A program made the position numbers and the translations under genes. From Cyanobium sp. ATX 6F1 (GTDB taxonomy: Bacteria; Cyanobacteriota; Cyanobacteriia; PCC-6307; Cyanobiaceae), in NCBI RefSeq assembly GCF_024346315.1, contig NZ_JAGQCS010000008.1:62001-126000 (forward strand): a stretch of DNA of 64,000 bases, written 5' to 3'. The notes under the pieces are model-generated. The model ran no database searches, was not told the origin of the DNA, and saw nothing but the letters and a program-made list of their open reading frames with translations. Shown here piece after piece: positions 56,709 to 64,000 of the stretch; position 1 is the first letter of the stretch; the number at the start of each line of letters is the position of its first letter.

Positions 56709-58928
56709 CTAGCCGAACTTGCCTGATGTGGAGGCGATCAGGAAGGCCGCATAGGTGAGGACGTAACCCACCGAGAAGTGAGCCAGACCGACCACACGGG
56801 CTTGAACAATCGAGAGGGCCACAGGCTTGTCACGCCAGCCAACCAGGTTGGCCAACGGGGTGCGCTGATGAGCCCAGACGATGGTCTCGATCAGCTCTTG
56901 CCAGTAACCACGCCAGGAGATCAGGAACATGAAGCCCGTCGCCCAGACCAGGTGACCGAAGAGGAACATCCAGGCCCAGACGGCCAGGTTGTTCGAACCA
57001 TACGGGTTGTACCCGTTGATCAGCTGGGAGCTGTTGAGCCACAGGTAGTCGCGGAACCAGCCCATCAGATAGGTGCTGGATTCGTTGAACTGAGCCACGT
57101 TGCCTTGCCAGATGGCGAGGTGCTTCCAGTGCCAGTAGAAGGTGACCCAACCCACGGTGTTCAGAGCCCAGAAAACCGACAGGTAGAAGGAATCCCAGGC
57201 CGAGATATCACAGGTACCGCCACGGCCAGGACCGTCGCAGGGGAAGGAGTAGCCGAAGTCCTTTTTATCGGGCATCAGCTTCGAACCCCGGGCATCCAGG
57301 GCACCCTTCACCAGGATCAAGGTGGTGGTGTGCAGTCCGAGCGCGATCGCGTGGTGGACCAGGAAGTCGCCAGGGCCGATGGGCAGGAACACGTCCGTGT
57401 TGCCGTTGATGGCATCCAACCAGAAGTGATCACCAGGAATGTTGGCCGAGGCCAGGCTGGCGGCACTGTTGGGGTTGGCGAGCAGCACATCAAAGCCGTA
57501 GAGCGCTTTACCGCTGGCGGCCTGGATGAACTGGGCAAACACGGGCTCCACCAGGATCTGCTTCTCGGGGGTACCAAAGGCAACGACCACATCGTTGTGG
57601 ACGTAAAGACCGAGGGTGTGGAAACCGAGGAACAGCGAAACCCAGCTCAGGTGACTAATGATCGCTTCCTTGTGATCAAGCATCCGGGCCAGAACGTTGT
57701 TCTTGTTGGCTTCGGGGTCGTAATCACGGATGAAGAAGATCGCACCGTGGGCGAAGGCACCAACCATCAGGAAGATGGCGATGTACTGGTGGTGGGTGTA
57801 AAGCGCAGCCGATGTTGTGTAGTCCTTCGCGATGAAGGCGTAGGACGGCATCGCATACATGTGCTGGGCCACCAAGCTCGTCACCACACCCAGAGAGGCC
57901 AGGGCCAGTCCGAGTTGGAAGTGGAGCGAGTTGTTGATGGTGTCGTAGAGACCCTTGTGACCAGCACCGAGCGCACCACCAAAAGGAGTGCCCTTGGGCG
58001 GGTTGTGGGCTTCGAGGATCTCGCGGATCGAATGGCCAATACCGAAGTTGGTCCGGTACATGTGGCCAGCGATCACGAAGATGCAGCCGATCGCCAGGTG
58101 GTGATGGGCGATATCAGTGAGCCAGAGGGCTTCACTCTGGGGATGGAAACCACCGAGGAAGGTGAGAATCGCGGTTCCGGATCCAGTGGAGGAGCCGAAG
58201 ACCTGATTGAGACCGTCGGGGTTCGCTGCATAAACCCCCCAGTTACCGGTGAAGAAAGGAGCCAGGCCGGCGGGATGGGGCAACACCGTGAGGAAGTTGT
58301 CCCAACCGACGTGCTGACCGCGCGCTTCAGGGATCGCCACGTGGACCAGGTGACCGGTCCAGGCGATGGAGCTGAAACCGAACAGAACAGCCAAATGGTG
58401 GTTGAGCCGTGATTCAGCGTTCTTGAACCAGGCCAGGGAAGGCCGGAACTTGGGCTGAAGGTGGAGCCAGCCGGCGAACAGGGCCCAAGCCGAGAGGATC
58501 ATCATGAAGATGGATCCTTGGTACAACTCGGTGTTGGTGCGCATCCCGATCGTGTACCACCAGTGGTACAGACCAGAGAAGGCGATGTTCACCGGGGAGG
58601 AGGCACCGGCCTGGGTGAAGGCCGTGATGGCCCCCTGGCCGAAGTGAGGATCCCAGATCGCGTGAGCGATGGGACGCACGTGCAGCGGATCGGCGACCCA
58701 CTGCTCGAAGTTGCCCTGCCAGGCGATGTGGAACAGGTTCCCAGAAACCCAGAGACCGATGATCGCGAGATGGCCGAAATGGGTGGAGAAAAGCTTTTGG
58801 TAAAGCTTTTCTTCCGTGATCCCGTCATGGCTCTCGAAATCGTGAGCCGTGGCAATCCCGTACCAAATACGGCGGGTTGTGGGGTCCTGTGCCAGACCCT
58901 GGCTGAACGAAGGAAATTTCGTTGCCAT
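56709..58928 (-). CDS. psaB: Photosystem I P700 apoprotein A2
   Basis: 739 residues, eleven membrane helices. PsaB pairs with PsaA to bind P700 and the electron-transfer chain. [36 protein letters not shown] is the family N-terminus and [10 protein letters not shown] supplies the Fx iron-sulfur cysteines. It follows psaA by 20 nt on the same strand and ends at a strong terminator. Confidence 0.99.
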   Translation of the reverse strand: MATKFPSFSQGLAQDPTTRRIWYGIATAHDFESHDGITEEKLYQKLFSTHFGHLAIIGLWVSGNLFHIAWQGNFEQWVADPLHVRPIAHAIWDPHFGQGAITAFTQAGASSPVNIAFSGLYHWWYTIGMRTNTELYQGSIFMMILSAWALFAGWLHLQPKFRPSLAWFKNAESRLNHHLAVLFGFSSIAWTGHLVHVAIPEARGQHVGWDNFLTVLPHPAGLAPFFTGNWGVYAANPDGLNQVFGSSTGSGTAILTFLGGFHPQSEALWLTDIAHHHLAIGCIFVIAGHMYRTNFGIGHSIREILEAHNPPKGTPFGGALGAGHKGLYDTINNSLHFQLGLALASLGVVTSLVAQHMYAMPSYAFIAKDYTTSAALYTHHQYIAIFLMVGAFAHGAIFFIRDYDPEANKNNVLARMLDHKEAIISHLSWVSLFLGFHTLGLYVHNDVVVAFGTPEKQILVEPVFAQFIQAASGKALYGFDVLLANPNSAASLASANIPGDHFWLDAINGNTDVFLPIGPGDFLVHHAIALGLHTTTLILVKGALDARGSKLMPDKKDFGYSFPCDGPGRGGTCDISAWDSFYLSVFWALNTVGWVTFYWHWKHLAIWQGNVAQFNESSTYLMGWFRDYLWLNSSQLINGYNPYGSNNLAVWAWMFLFGHLVWATGFMFLISWRGYWQELIETIVWAHQRTPLANLVGWRDKPVALSIVQARVVGLAHFSVGYVLTYAAFLIASTSGKFG

Positions 58929-58948
58929 TGGGAAAAGTCAGGTGGAGG

Positions 58949-61252
58949 TCAGCCGACCGCGACGATGCGGGCCAGGAAGAAAGCCCAGGTGGTTGCGATA
59001 CCGCCGAGGAGATAGTGGGCAACGCCAACGGCGCGACCCTGGGTGATGCTCAGCGCCCGCGGTTGGATGGCGGGTGCCACCTTCAGCTTGTTGTGAGCCC
59101 AGACGATGGACTCGATCAGCTCTTGCCAGTAGCCGCGGCCACTGAACAGGAACATGAGGCTGAAGGCCCAGATGAAGTGCGCTCCAAGGAACATCAGTCC
59201 GTAGGCACTCGAGGAGGAGCCATAGCTGTTGATCACCTGTGCGGCCTGAGCCCACAGGAAATCACGCAGCCAACCATTGATGGTGATGGCGCTCTGGGCG
59301 AAGTTGCCATTGGTGATGTGCGAGACGGAGCCATCTGCATTCACCGTTCCCCACACATCGCTCTGCATCTTCCAGCTGAAGTGGAAGATCACGATCGAGA
59401 TGGAGTTGTACATCCAGAACAGGCCGAGGAACACGTGGTCCCAAGCCGAAACCTGGCAGGTACCGCCACGGCCGGGGCCGTCGCAGGGGAAGCGGAAGCC
59501 CAGGCTGGCCTTGTCGGGCACAAGCCTGGAGCTGCGGCTGTAGAGGACACCCTTCAGCAGGATCAACACCGTGACGTGGATCGTGAAGGCATGGATGTGG
59601 TGAACCATGAAGTCGGCCGTTCCCAGGGGGATCGGACCCATGGCCACCTTGCCCCCGACGGCAACGACGGCACCGTTGAACACTTCGCTCACACCGGCCA
59701 GCGCATTGGGAGCGGTGGTGCCGGCAGCAGCGGCGTGCAGACCCTGGATCCACTGGGCGAAGATCGGCTTCAGCTCAATGGCGGAGTCACTGAACATGTC
59801 CTGGGGACGGCCCAGGGCACGCATGGTGTCGTTGTGGATGTAGAGGCCAAAGCTGTGGAAGCCCAGCCAGATGCACACCCAGTTGAGGTGACTGATCAGC
59901 GCATCCCGAGCCTTGAGCACCCGATCCAGCACATTGTCGATGTGCTTGGCGGGGTCGTAGTCGCGGATGAGCGCGATGGCTCCATGGGCTCCGGCGCCAA
60001 CGATGATGAGGCCACCGATCCACATGTGGTGGGTGAAGATCGATAGCTGGGTGGGGTAGTCGACAGCGATGTACGGATACGGAGGCATCGCATACATGTG
60101 CTGAGCGACGATGATGCTCAGCGAACCCAATAGAGCCAGGTTGATGGCCAGTTGGGCATGCCAGGAGGTGGTCAGAAACTCATAGAGACCATCGTGGCCA
60201 TTAGGGGCCGGGAACAGCAGGGGATCACCCTTCTGGCCCTCGAGGATCTCCTTGATGCTGTGACCGATGCCCCAGTTCGTGCGGTACTGATGACCGGCAA
60301 CGATGAAGAGCACCGCGATCGCCAGGTGGTGATGGGCGATGTCGGTCATCCAGAGGCTGCCCGTTACAGGATTCAACCCACCCTTGAAGGTGAGGATGTC
60401 GCTGTAGGCGGCCCAGTTTCCAGTGAAGAACGCCTGGATGCCGGCCCCGAAACCGGGGTAAAGCTGAGCGATCAGGTCCTGGTTGAGGAATTCGTGCGGG
60501 AGGGGGATGTCCGCCACCGAAGCGATGGTCTTGCCATCGAGCACCAGGGGTTTCCCGGCATCGATCGCATCCATCAGCGCGGTCGTGGGCAGAGACACAT
60601 GGATCAGGTGCCCCGTCCAGGAGAGGGATCCCAAGCCCAGAAGGCCAGCCAGGTGGTGGTTGAGCATGGACTCAACGTTCTGGAACCACTCAAGCTTTGG
60701 AGCGGCCTTGTGGTAGTGGAACACCCCGGCGTTCAGCATCAAGCCCGCCATCACCAGCGCACCGATGGCGGTGCACAGCAATTGGAACTCGTTGGTGAAG
60801 CCCCAGGCCCTCCAGACATGGAAGAGACCGGAGGTGATCTGAATGCCGTGGAAACCGCCACCCACATCCCCGTTAAGGATTTCCTGGCCAAAGATTGGCC
60901 AGACCACCTGCGCACTGGGTTTCACATGCGTGGGGTCGGCCAGCCAGCCGGAATAGTTGGAGAAGCGGGCACCGTGATAGAAGGCGCCGCTCAGCCAGAT
61001 GAAGATGACGGCCAGATGGCCGAAGTGAGCGCTGAAGATCTTGCGAGAGACCTCTTCGAGATCGCTCGTGTGGCTGTCGAAATCGTGAGCGTTGGCGTGG
61101 AGGTTCCAAACCCAGGTGGTGGTTTTGGGACCTTTAGCGAGGGTGCGATCGAAGTGTCCGGGTTTGCCGAACAACTCGAAGCTGACAGGAACGGGGTTCC
61201 GGTCAACTTGGGCCTTCGCCGTTTTCCCACGTTCTGGTGGGCTGATGGTCAT
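58949..61252 (-). CDS. psaA: Photosystem I P700 apoprotein A1
   Basis: 767 residues; [43 protein letters not shown] and [11 protein letters not shown] (Fx cluster ligands) identify PsaA, the partner of PsaB in the reaction centre. The first gene of the psaAB operon. A TATACT -10-like site and an HLR1-like site lie upstream. Confidence 0.99.
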   Translation of the reverse strand: MTISPPERGKTAKAQVDRNPVPVSFELFGKPGHFDRTLAKGPKTTTWVWNLHANAHDFDSHTSDLEEVSRKIFSAHFGHLAVIFIWLSGAFYHGARFSNYSGWLADPTHVKPSAQVVWPIFGQEILNGDVGGGFHGIQITSGLFHVWRAWGFTNEFQLLCTAIGALVMAGLMLNAGVFHYHKAAPKLEWFQNVESMLNHHLAGLLGLGSLSWTGHLIHVSLPTTALMDAIDAGKPLVLDGKTIASVADIPLPHEFLNQDLIAQLYPGFGAGIQAFFTGNWAAYSDILTFKGGLNPVTGSLWMTDIAHHHLAIAVLFIVAGHQYRTNWGIGHSIKEILEGQKGDPLLFPAPNGHDGLYEFLTTSWHAQLAINLALLGSLSIIVAQHMYAMPPYPYIAVDYPTQLSIFTHHMWIGGLIIVGAGAHGAIALIRDYDPAKHIDNVLDRVLKARDALISHLNWVCIWLGFHSFGLYIHNDTMRALGRPQDMFSDSAIELKPIFAQWIQGLHAAAAGTTAPNALAGVSEVFNGAVVAVGGKVAMGPIPLGTADFMVHHIHAFTIHVTVLILLKGVLYSRSSRLVPDKASLGFRFPCDGPGRGGTCQVSAWDHVFLGLFWMYNSISIVIFHFSWKMQSDVWGTVNADGSVSHITNGNFAQSAITINGWLRDFLWAQAAQVINSYGSSSSAYGLMFLGAHFIWAFSLMFLFSGRGYWQELIESIVWAHNKLKVAPAIQPRALSITQGRAVGVAHYLLGGIATTWAFFLARIVAVG

Positions 61253-61453
61253 CGAGACGTTCCTCGAGGGACGGAGTCGAGGTGGAGGTCCACCCCTCCG
61301 ACCGGGCCAAGAAGGCCTGGCCGGTGGGCCTTACGAACCCCCGGAAAAGCCGGGAGGTTCATGGGGCACCAGCGCATGGAGCGGGAGCAGCCCGAAGGCC
61401 GAAAACGCTTGCCACGACTGGAGCTGGGGCCCCAATGAGGGGACCGCTGGCGG

Positions 61454-61459
61454 AAGTAT
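61454..61459 (-). promoter_or_regulatory. Possible psaA -10 element (TATACT)
   Basis: On the minus strand CCCCTTATACTTCC contains TATACT, close to the TATAAT consensus. It is about 200 nt upstream of psaA. The -35 region is weak, as expected for an activator-dependent promoter. Confidence 0.45.
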
Positions 61460-61490
61460 AAGGGGCTAAACCAACGCGAATCGGCGGGCA

Positions 61491-61508
61491 GTTACAAAGG
61501 TTCAATGC
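61491..61508. promoter_or_regulatory. HLR1-like site (RpaB box) upstream of psaA
   Basis: GTTACAAAG followed by GTTCAATG. The first half matches the HLR1 half-site (G/T)TTACA(T/A)(T/A); the second is imperfect. It lies about 32 nt upstream of the putative psaA -10, the position at which RpaB activates PSI genes. Confidence 0.35.
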
Positions 61509-61693
61509 CGCCCTTCCCCAGTCTGTGACTGGGCTCTTGGTGGGGATTTGTGTTAGCGAGTCAACGACTTATTAGGGCCTATTGCTATCACCCAGGTCAA
61601 GGAGTTGCCCTTCTCAATCAATGGCCCAAGAACTTGGCCGGCTCGGGCAGCAGAATGCCCCCAACAGTCACCCTGACGCGAGGAGACATCCGC

Positions 61694-63040
61694 ATGCTGG
61701 CAGCGGCGCTTCGGGGGCTGACCGTCCTGATGCTGGTGGTGTTCACCCTCCTGCCCGCAGGCTGCCAGGGCCAGGCCCGCTCCCCCTCCCCGGGACCTGC
61801 CTTGGCCCCCAGCTACCCCAGCGGCAACCTGCAGGAAGTGGCTCCTCCTGGGGCGGTACTGCAGCTGCAGCAGCAGCTTCTAGGCCGCCAGCCCCGGTTG
61901 AACATTCTCGCGCCCGCCAACGGCAGCCTGCTGCCCGATGGACCCTGGGCCCTGAGGGTCGCCGTGGAGGACTGGCCCCTGGCGGACGCCGGTCCCCTGG
62001 GGATCGGCCCCCATCTGGTGGTGCAGCTCGATGGGGAGCCGCCGCTCCGTGTGGGAGGCGGCTCCAGTCCATTGGAGGTGCCCATGGCCCCCCTGGCCCC
62101 CGGCAGCCACCGCTTGACGGTCTATGCCGCGTTCCCCTGGGGTGAGGCCGTGAAAGCACCGGGGGCCAGCCAACAGATCAAGTTGCACCGGGTGGCCCCC
62201 AACCCCCTGGCCCTGCCGGCGGAAGGCACCCCGCAACTGGTTCCCGTTCAGGCGGTGCGCTCCAGCGCCGATCAGCCCGCCCTGGTCGACTGGTTGCTGC
62301 TGGACGCCCCGCTTCAGCATCTGCGTGATGGGGACGACCGCTGGCGGCTGAGGGTCACGGTCAATGGCGACAGCTTCCTGCTTGATCGCCAGGCTCCCCT
62401 CTGGCTGCGTGGGCTGCGCAACGGCAGCAACTCCCTGCTGCTGGAGCTGCTGGATCAGGCCGGTCAACCGCTGAACCCTCCGTTCAACTCCCTGGTGCAG
62501 GAGATGGTGCTGGCGAGCGATCCCCCCAGGGGTTGGCAGCTCGGTGCCCTCGATGACGACGACCTGCAACGGCTGCTCGGCGAGGCCGCCACCCCCAGCG
62601 CGGTGAACGCCGAACCACCCAGCCCTTCGCCCGAGACCGAGCCAGTGGTGGTGGAGGCAGTGGTGGAGGAGCCAGTGGTGGTGGAGCTGGCGGCGCCCTC
62701 GCCTGAGCCGACCGGCCTGGTCCCGAGCACAGCTATTGAAGCCCCACCTGCGGCCCCGATCCCGCAGCCTGCATCGCCCCTCTCCCCGCCGCTGGCTCCT
62801 GAGCAAGGAGTAAGCCCGATGGCCGCCTCGGCCCCGCCATCCGAGCCGCCCACTGCGCCAACGGCAACGGCCACCGATGTTGAGCCCATTGAGAGAGAGG
62901 AGTCACCTTCAGCCCAGGCGACCCCGCCGCTCGAGCCAGAAGTGACGGCAGCCCGGGATCTGGTCAACCCCGATGGATCCCTGATCAGGCCCCGAGGCGA
63001 GGGCCTGGTGGGCCGCCTGCGTGCGAAGTTCGGCCGATGA
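61694..63040 (+). CDS. Putative lipoprotein with Pro/Glu-rich C-terminal region
   Basis: 448 residues. A signal peptide with a lipobox, TLLPAGC (Cys about residue 24), predicts a lipid-anchored exported protein. Residues 25-300 contain two similar beta-rich repeats (LNILAPANGSLLPDGPWALRVAVEDWPL and DGDDRWRLRVTVNGDSF). From about 310 to 430 it is a Pro/Glu/Val/Ala-rich tract, probably extended, ending in a short basic tail. The AGGAG at 61681 fixes the ATG at 61694. Its stop overlaps cbiG by 4 nt (ATGA). The function is not recognised. Confidence 0.8.
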   Translation: MLAAALRGLTVLMLVVFTLLPAGCQGQARSPSPGPALAPSYPSGNLQEVAPPGAVLQLQQQLLGRQPRLNILAPANGSLLPDGPWALRVAVEDWPLADAGPLGIGPHLVVQLDGEPPLRVGGGSSPLEVPMAPLAPGSHRLTVYAAFPWGEAVKAPGASQQIKLHRVAPNPLALPAEGTPQLVPVQAVRSSADQPALVDWLLLDAPLQHLRDGDDRWRLRVTVNGDSFLLDRQAPLWLRGLRNGSNSLLLELLDQAGQPLNPPFNSLVQEMVLASDPPRGWQLGALDDDDLQRLLGEAATPSAVNAEPPSPSPETEPVVVEAVVEEPVVVELAAPSPEPTGLVPSTAIEAPPAAPIPQPASPLSPPLAPEQGVSPMAASAPPSEPPTAPTATATDVEPIEREESPSAQATPPLEPEVTAARDLVNPDGSLIRPRGEGLVGRLRAKFGR

Positions 63041-64000
63041 ATCACCAACCGATTCGGGGCCTGGGCCTGAGTCCCGCCGCCGACCCCGTGCTGGCGCGGC
63101 TCAGGCAGGCGGGCCTGGTGGAAGTGATCGACCAGGCCGGTGAAGCCGGCGCCAGCCTGCGCTGTCATTGGCGGGAGAGCAGCGCCTTTGTGGTGGTGGG
63201 CGCCTGCGGCGCCGTGGTGCGCCTGATCGCGCCCTTGCTGAGTGATAAGGCCCTCGATCCGGCGGTGGTGGTGGTGGATCCCCAAGGGCGCTATGCGGTG
63301 CCCGTGCTGGGTGGCCACGGCGCCGGCGCCGAAGCACTCAGCCAGCGGATCGCAGCCCTGCTGGGGGGGGAGGCGGTGCTCACCGGCGCCTGCGCCGCCA
63401 GCGGCCGGCTCCCCCTCGACAGCTTCGGAGCCGCCTGGGGCTGGAAGCGGGGCCAGGGAGACTGGAGCGGACTGATGAAGTCCATGGGCCAGGGCCAACG
63501 ACTGCGCTTGCGCCAGGAGAGCGGCTCCCGGCTCTGGAGGCAGTCGCCGGCGGCCCTGAGGCTCGATCCGATCGACATTGACCGCTCCGAGGCGGCCCCC
63601 GAGCTGGTGATCAGCCACCGCCTGGGCGAGGGCCTGCGCTGGCATCCCCCGAGCCTCTGGCTGGGGCTGGGCTGCGAACGGAACACGAGCCTCAGCCTGC
63701 TGGAGCGGGCCGTGGACCATTGCCTTCAGGCCCATGGGCTGGCAGCGGAGGCGGTGGCGGGGCTCGCCACTGCCGAGCGCAAGGCGGATGAGCCGGCGTT
63801 GCTGGCCCTGGCCGAGCGGCGGGGCTGGCCGCTGCGCTGCTTCGCGGCCAACGAGCTGGCCCGGGTGGATGTACCCAATCCTTCCGCCGTGGTCGAGCGG
63901 GAACTGGGCACCGCCAGCGTGGCGGAGGCGGCGGCACGGCTGGCAGCGGGAGCCGAGGCTCAGCTGCTGGTGGAGAAACGGATCGAGCGAAGCGAACCGG
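63037..64000 (+). CDS. cbiG: Cobalt-precorrin-5A hydrolase CbiG, probably fused to CobJ (3' end outside window)
   Basis: About 321 residues are visible. The N-terminal domain has FVVVGACGAVVRLIAPLLSDKALDPAVVVVD and VPVLGGHGAGAEALSQRIAALLGGEAVLTGACA; the C-terminal domain starts at LWLGLGCERNTSLSLLERAVDHCL and has LATAERKADEPALLALAERRGWPLRCFAANELARV. This is CbiG, which opens the lactone ring of cobalt-precorrin 5A in anaerobic cobalamin synthesis. In cyanobacteria it is commonly fused to the CobJ methyltransferase, which would lie beyond the window edge. Confidence 0.9.
   Translation, partial: MNHQPIRGLGLSPAADPVLARLRQAGLVEVIDQAGEAGASLRCHWRESSAFVVVGACGAVVRLIAPLLSDKALDPAVVVVDPQGRYAVPVLGGHGAGAEALSQRIAALLGGEAVLTGACAASGRLPLDSFGAAWGWKRGQGDWSGLMKSMGQGQRLRLRQESGSRLWRQSPAALRLDPIDIDRSEAAPELVISHRLGEGLRWHPPSLWLGLGCERNTSLSLLERAVDHCLQAHGLAAEAVAGLATAERKADEPALLALAERRGWPLRCFAANELARVDVPNPSAVVERELGTASVAEAAARLAAGAEAQLLVEKRIERSEP

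Larger units (their letters stand above)
61253..61693. other. 441-nt divergent control region of psaAB and the lipoprotein gene
   Basis: No gene is supported here. On the psaA side it holds a TATACT-like -10 and an HLR1-like repeat. A long psaA leader of roughly 190 nt is implied. A CCCCGGAAAAGCCGGG-like hairpin lies in this leader near 61337. Confidence 0.6.

Noticed and set aside
56778-58412. 544-codon plus-strand frame opposite psaB
   Set aside because: A mirror of psaB codon usage; the translation has no domain signal. Similar frames opposite psaA (58922-60046 and 60152-61438) are rejected for the same reason.
1-64000. CRISPR arrays, insertion sequences, prophage or rRNA genes
   Set aside because: Looked for repeated spacers, transposase motifs and rRNA signatures; none were seen.

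Overview
The window reads as a stretch of chromosome from a GC-rich unicellular picocyanobacterium of the Synechococcus/Cyanobium type. This is inferred from photosystem I genes (psaD, psaI, psaL, psaA, psaB), the clock protein LdpA, the NDH-1 subunit NdhN, the cyanobacterial-type glutamate-cysteine ligase, a CURT1/CAAD thylakoid protein, DUF1815 and DUF2839 proteins, and a ribosomal super-operon that starts at rplC. All calls come from reading the sequence; no database search was run.

Layout. Positions 1-14,300: an amidase-like protein cut by the window edge, hemF, a mrp-rodA-(degenerate histidine kinase) run, psaD with a strong terminator, trpE-gshA, ppc followed by a small GNAT protein, tRNA-Arg(CCG), recF and speD. 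Positions 14,300-23,900: larE divergent from a tandem-duplicated corrinoid adenosyltransferase, a MoeB/rhodanese plus JAMM-peptidase pair, a CURT1-like protein, a fructosamine-kinase-like gene divergent from a carotenoid desaturase, tyrA, a DinG-like protein lacking a P-loop, and DUF2839. Positions 24,000-30,340: DUF1815, recA with a perfect cyanobacterial LexA box, a HAD phosphatase, tRNA-Gln(TTG), the SpoIIIAA/Ycf45-type ATPase, ldpA and ndhN.

Positions 30,793-47,399 hold the ribosomal super-operon: rplC-rplD-rplW-rplB-rpsS-rplV-rpsC-rplP-rpmC-rpsQ-rplN-rplX-rplE-rpsH-rplF-rplR-rpsE-rplO-secY-adk-rpmJ-rpsM-rpsK-rpoA-rplQ-truA-rplM-rpsI-rpmE, then prfA. Its long 5' leader carries a perfect 9-bp hairpin. 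Positions 47,420-53,391 hold an HNH nuclease, a MurF-alanine racemase fusion, tRNA-Ser(GCT), a beta-lactamase-fold serine hydrolase divergent from an NlpC/P60 peptidase, and a GT2 glycosyltransferase: a cell-envelope block.

Positions 53,641-61,252 are the photosystem I region. psaI-psaL run rightward and psaA-psaB run leftward, so they converge. Between them sit a membrane protein gene and an orphan periplasmic binding protein gene. These two are visibly more AT-rich than their neighbours and are bracketed by two identical transcription terminators in inverted orientation, which suggests an insertion. The window closes with a proline-rich lipoprotein and the 5' part of cbiG (cobalamin synthesis).

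The most interesting points are the Bacteroidetes-like MurF-Alr fusion, the inverted terminator pair around the insertion between psaL and psaB, the apparent non-canonical start codons of recF (ATT) and truA (CTG overlapping the rplQ stop), the LexA box that overlaps the recA -10, the degenerate histidine kinase after rodA, and the JAMM peptidase next to MoeB.
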